NCBI GenBank assembly: GCA_963516675.1
Contig: CAUQBH010000001.1
Location: 62,001 to 126,000, forward strand
Source of the DNA: JABCPE02 sp963516675
GTDB lineage: Bacteria; Bacteroidota; Bacteroidia; Flavobacteriales; Weeksellaceae
DNA length: 64,000 nt
Direction of reading: 5' to 3'
Below, in pieces: positions 62,703-64,000 of the stretch (its first letter is position 1; every line of letters starts with the position of its first letter). Under the pieces are notes generated by a model, which saw only the letters and a program-made list of their open reading frames with translations, was not told the origin of the DNA and searched no databases. The translations under genes and the position numbers were made by a program.

Positions 62703-62752
62703 TGTGATAATTTGTATAATTTATATAAAATTTTTCTATTCGCATTTTACAA

Positions 62753-62851
62753 TCACAAAAACTGCGGCTTTACAAAAACCCACATCATCATATCCATATA
62801 CATGGTAATGGTATGTTCAGATGTTCTTGTATGATTGTATTGATTAATCAT
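62753..62851 (-). CDS. Short Met-rich leader ORF B upstream of susC
   Basis: 32 codons from the ATG at 62849-62851. The second half reads MYMDMMMWVFVKPQFL and aligns with leader ORF A at MMMW, K/R-PQFL and the stop. Its ATG lies about 20 nt after the predicted transcription start. The TTGTGAT of its end can pair with ATCACAA just before terminator B. Conservation of the peptide between two diverged DNA copies argues that it is translated. Confidence 0.58.
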   Translation of the reverse strand: MINQYNHTRTSEHTITMYMDMMMWVFVKPQFL

Positions 62852-62876
62852 TATTCTTTTTTGTCTAAATATTTTG

Positions 62877-62907
62877 CGAAGATATAAAAACTTTTTTAAT
62901 TCACAAA
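62877..62907 (-). promoter_or_regulatory. Promoter of the susC leader (TTTG-N19-TATCTTCG)
   Basis: On the minus strand TTTG (complement of 62904-62907), 19 bp, TATCTTCG (complement of 62877-62884), one mismatch to TAnnTTTG. Transcription would begin near 62870, just before leader ORF B. Confidence 0.5.
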
Positions 62908-62988
62908 TTTTTTGTTGATTTTTTTCTTTTATTTGAACAATTTGGTGTATTTATATGAGAATACATCCTTTTTTATATACTTAACAAA

Positions 62989-63021
62989 AAAAATCCTTTC
63001 TATAATCAAGAAAGGATTTTT
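62989..63021 (-). terminator. Terminator after the DUF2147 gene
   Basis: AAAAATCCTTTCT (62989-63001), 7-nt loop, AGAAAGGATTTTT (63009-63021); T tract on the minus strand. Confidence 0.8.
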
Positions 63022-63037
63022 CATTAATTCATATAGT

Positions 63038-63454
63038 TTAGTTTACTTTTTGCCATGTCTGGTTTCTACCAAACGCGGAAAATCCTATATAACCACGAAC
63101 TATCAAGTTATTTCCTTCTTTTTTAATCGTGCATTTGTATGATTTTCCGTTTTTAGGGTCAGTTATAGTTCCTCCGCTGTATTCATCGCCATCTTTGGAC
63201 AGCCCACGGATAACCTCCATTCCTAAAATAGGTTTCCCTTTTCTGTCGTCTTTACAAGAGGAACAATTAGGGTCAGCTGGTTTTATCAGTAGTTCTACTA
63301 CTTTCGCATAGTATTTACCATCAGATTTTTTAAAAATTTCTACAATGGATTTTGGTTTTTTGGTTTCGTCATCTATCGTTCTCCATTTCCCCTCTATCTG
63401 GGCAAAAGCCATGGAACTGCACAATAATGCAAAGGCTAAAATTGAATTTTTCAT
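63038..63454 (-). CDS. Secreted DUF2147 protein
   Basis: 138 aa from the ATG at 63452-63454, which starts a signal peptide (KNSILAFALLCSSMAFAQ); the upstream TTG start is rejected. The mature part is the DUF2147 domain: EGKWRTIDDETKKPKSIVEI, a CxxC pair in DPNCSSCKDDRKGKP, then LGMEVIRGLSKDGDEYSGGT and the C-terminal GRNQTWQKV. Such proteins are small periplasmic or outer-membrane-associated beta proteins of unknown function. Confidence 0.85.
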   Translation of the reverse strand: MKNSILAFALLCSSMAFAQIEGKWRTIDDETKKPKSIVEIFKKSDGKYYAKVVELLIKPADPNCSSCKDDRKGKPILGMEVIRGLSKDGDEYSGGTITDPKNGKSYKCTIKKEGNNLIVRGYIGFSAFGRNQTWQKVN

Positions 63455-63592
63455 GATTAAATCTATAAAATATTTATGGCGCAAATATAGAAATAAAAAT
63501 TAAACAGCAAAAACAAATTTCAATTAAGCCTTTTATCAATAATATTTTACAAGAAATTAAAAATTTAAACGGTTGTTTAAAAACTTTTAGAT

Positions 63593-64000
63593 TTAATTCA
63601 GTTTTTTCCTAACAACCCTATGCATATAGTCCTGATACCAAGCCTTACTGAGGAGTTTTCCTCGTTCAATCTCAGCATTGTTTATTTTACCGAGAAGGTT
63701 ATTTTTAAGTTCAAGGTCAGTGATTTCATAAATCCCCGTAATCTCCTTACCATCAAAACGATAGATATAATTTCCTATCATAAACTGCTCCTGTATCGCA
63801 TCAGAATTTACAATGATGTATTCCTCGTTTTTATCCGACACCAGACTCCTTCCCCAGCTTCGCAAAGGTTTGTTATAGCCAATGATATCCGCAAGTGTAG
63901 GATAAATGTCTATCTGCTGGGCGTAGGTCATATTTTTACCCTTCAAATTATACTTCGGATTTGGAGAATAGAAGATAATCGGAACTGCATATCCGTTCAT
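63593..64000 (-). CDS. C-terminus of a sulfatase-fold (LTA synthase/phosphoethanolamine transferase type) protein
   Basis: About 135 residues; the gene begins beyond position 64000. GYAVPIIFYSPNPKYNLKGK, then MTYAQQIDIYPTLADIIGYN and SWGRSLV match the end of the alkaline-phosphatase-like domain of LTA synthase/sulfatase proteins. The His/Asp metal site is outside the window. These membrane enzymes transfer phospho-groups to surface glycans or lipids; the exact reaction cannot be told. Confidence 0.8.
   Translation of the reverse strand: MNGYAVPIIFYSPNPKYNLKGKNMTYAQQIDIYPTLADIIGYNKPLRSWGRSLVSDKNEEYIIVNSDAIQEQFMIGNYIYRFDGKEITGIYEITDLELKNNLLGKINNAEIERGKLLSKAWYQDYMHRVVRKKLN

Noticed and set aside
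1..64000. Transposases, prophage genes, tRNA or rRNA genes
   Set aside because: None recognised on either strand; the accessory character is limited to the CRISPR-Cas locus and the tandem paralogues.

Overview
The window looks like chromosomal DNA of a flavobacterium, most likely of the Chryseobacterium/Riemerella/Bergeyella group (Weeksellaceae). Evidence is the AT-rich composition, the gldKLMN type IX secretion/gliding cluster, HmuY and SusC/SusD outer-membrane systems, DUF4270 and DUF5683 proteins, and promoters of the Bacteroidota type (TTG, about 20 bp, TAnnTTTG). I saw no rRNA, tRNA, prophage or insertion sequence. Genus assignment is inference from gene content, not a database match.

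Left part (1-13.1 kb): the 5' end of dnaA runs off the left edge and is divergent from a hotdog thioesterase. A haem-acquisition operon follows: hmuY (haem-binding lipoprotein), hmuR (TonB receptor), a carboxyl-methyltransferase-like enzyme and the giant CobN-like chelatase hmuS, closed by a strong terminator. A WG-repeat protein, a polytopic membrane protein, an A-rich 359-bp spacer, an ExbB-like channel and a DUF2149 protein complete an hmuYRSTUV-like set. Middle-left (13.1-28.5 kb): fsa, a helix-hairpin-helix protein, gapA, panC, an FAD oxidoreductase, gldN-M-L-K, glmS, a DUF4270 lipoprotein, a truncated starch-synthase-like protein and serA, mostly on the minus strand. Middle-right (28.6-46.3 kb): mostly plus-strand housekeeping genes: idi, four tandem paralogues (two share 358 identical bp), gcvT, prmC(-), parA, parB, a DUF5683 protein, dapB, lepB, rarA, gcvP, oxyR and metK. 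metK has a SAM-II-like riboswitch. The change of coding strand near 28.5 kb, parAB, and an inverted pair of perfect DnaA boxes at 33.55 kb make an origin nearby plausible.

Right part (46.3-64 kb): a frameshifted secreted-protein gene, a Gfo/Idh/MocA oxidoreductase and recA. Then comes a complete type II-C CRISPR-Cas locus: an array of five perfect 47-bp repeats plus one degenerate repeat, cas2, cas1, a 1424-aa cas9, and a divergent tracrRNA with its own promoter. Each CRISPR repeat contains a promoter of the same form as the housekeeping ones, so each spacer could be transcribed on its own. After an ECF sigma factor and a membrane partner comes a SusC/SusD pair with a lipoprotein. The susC 5' region holds two tandem units, each a Met-rich short ORF followed by an intrinsic terminator. 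This looks like a duplicated attenuator and is the least explained regulatory structure in the window. A DUF2147 protein and the C-terminus of a sulfatase-fold membrane enzyme end the window.
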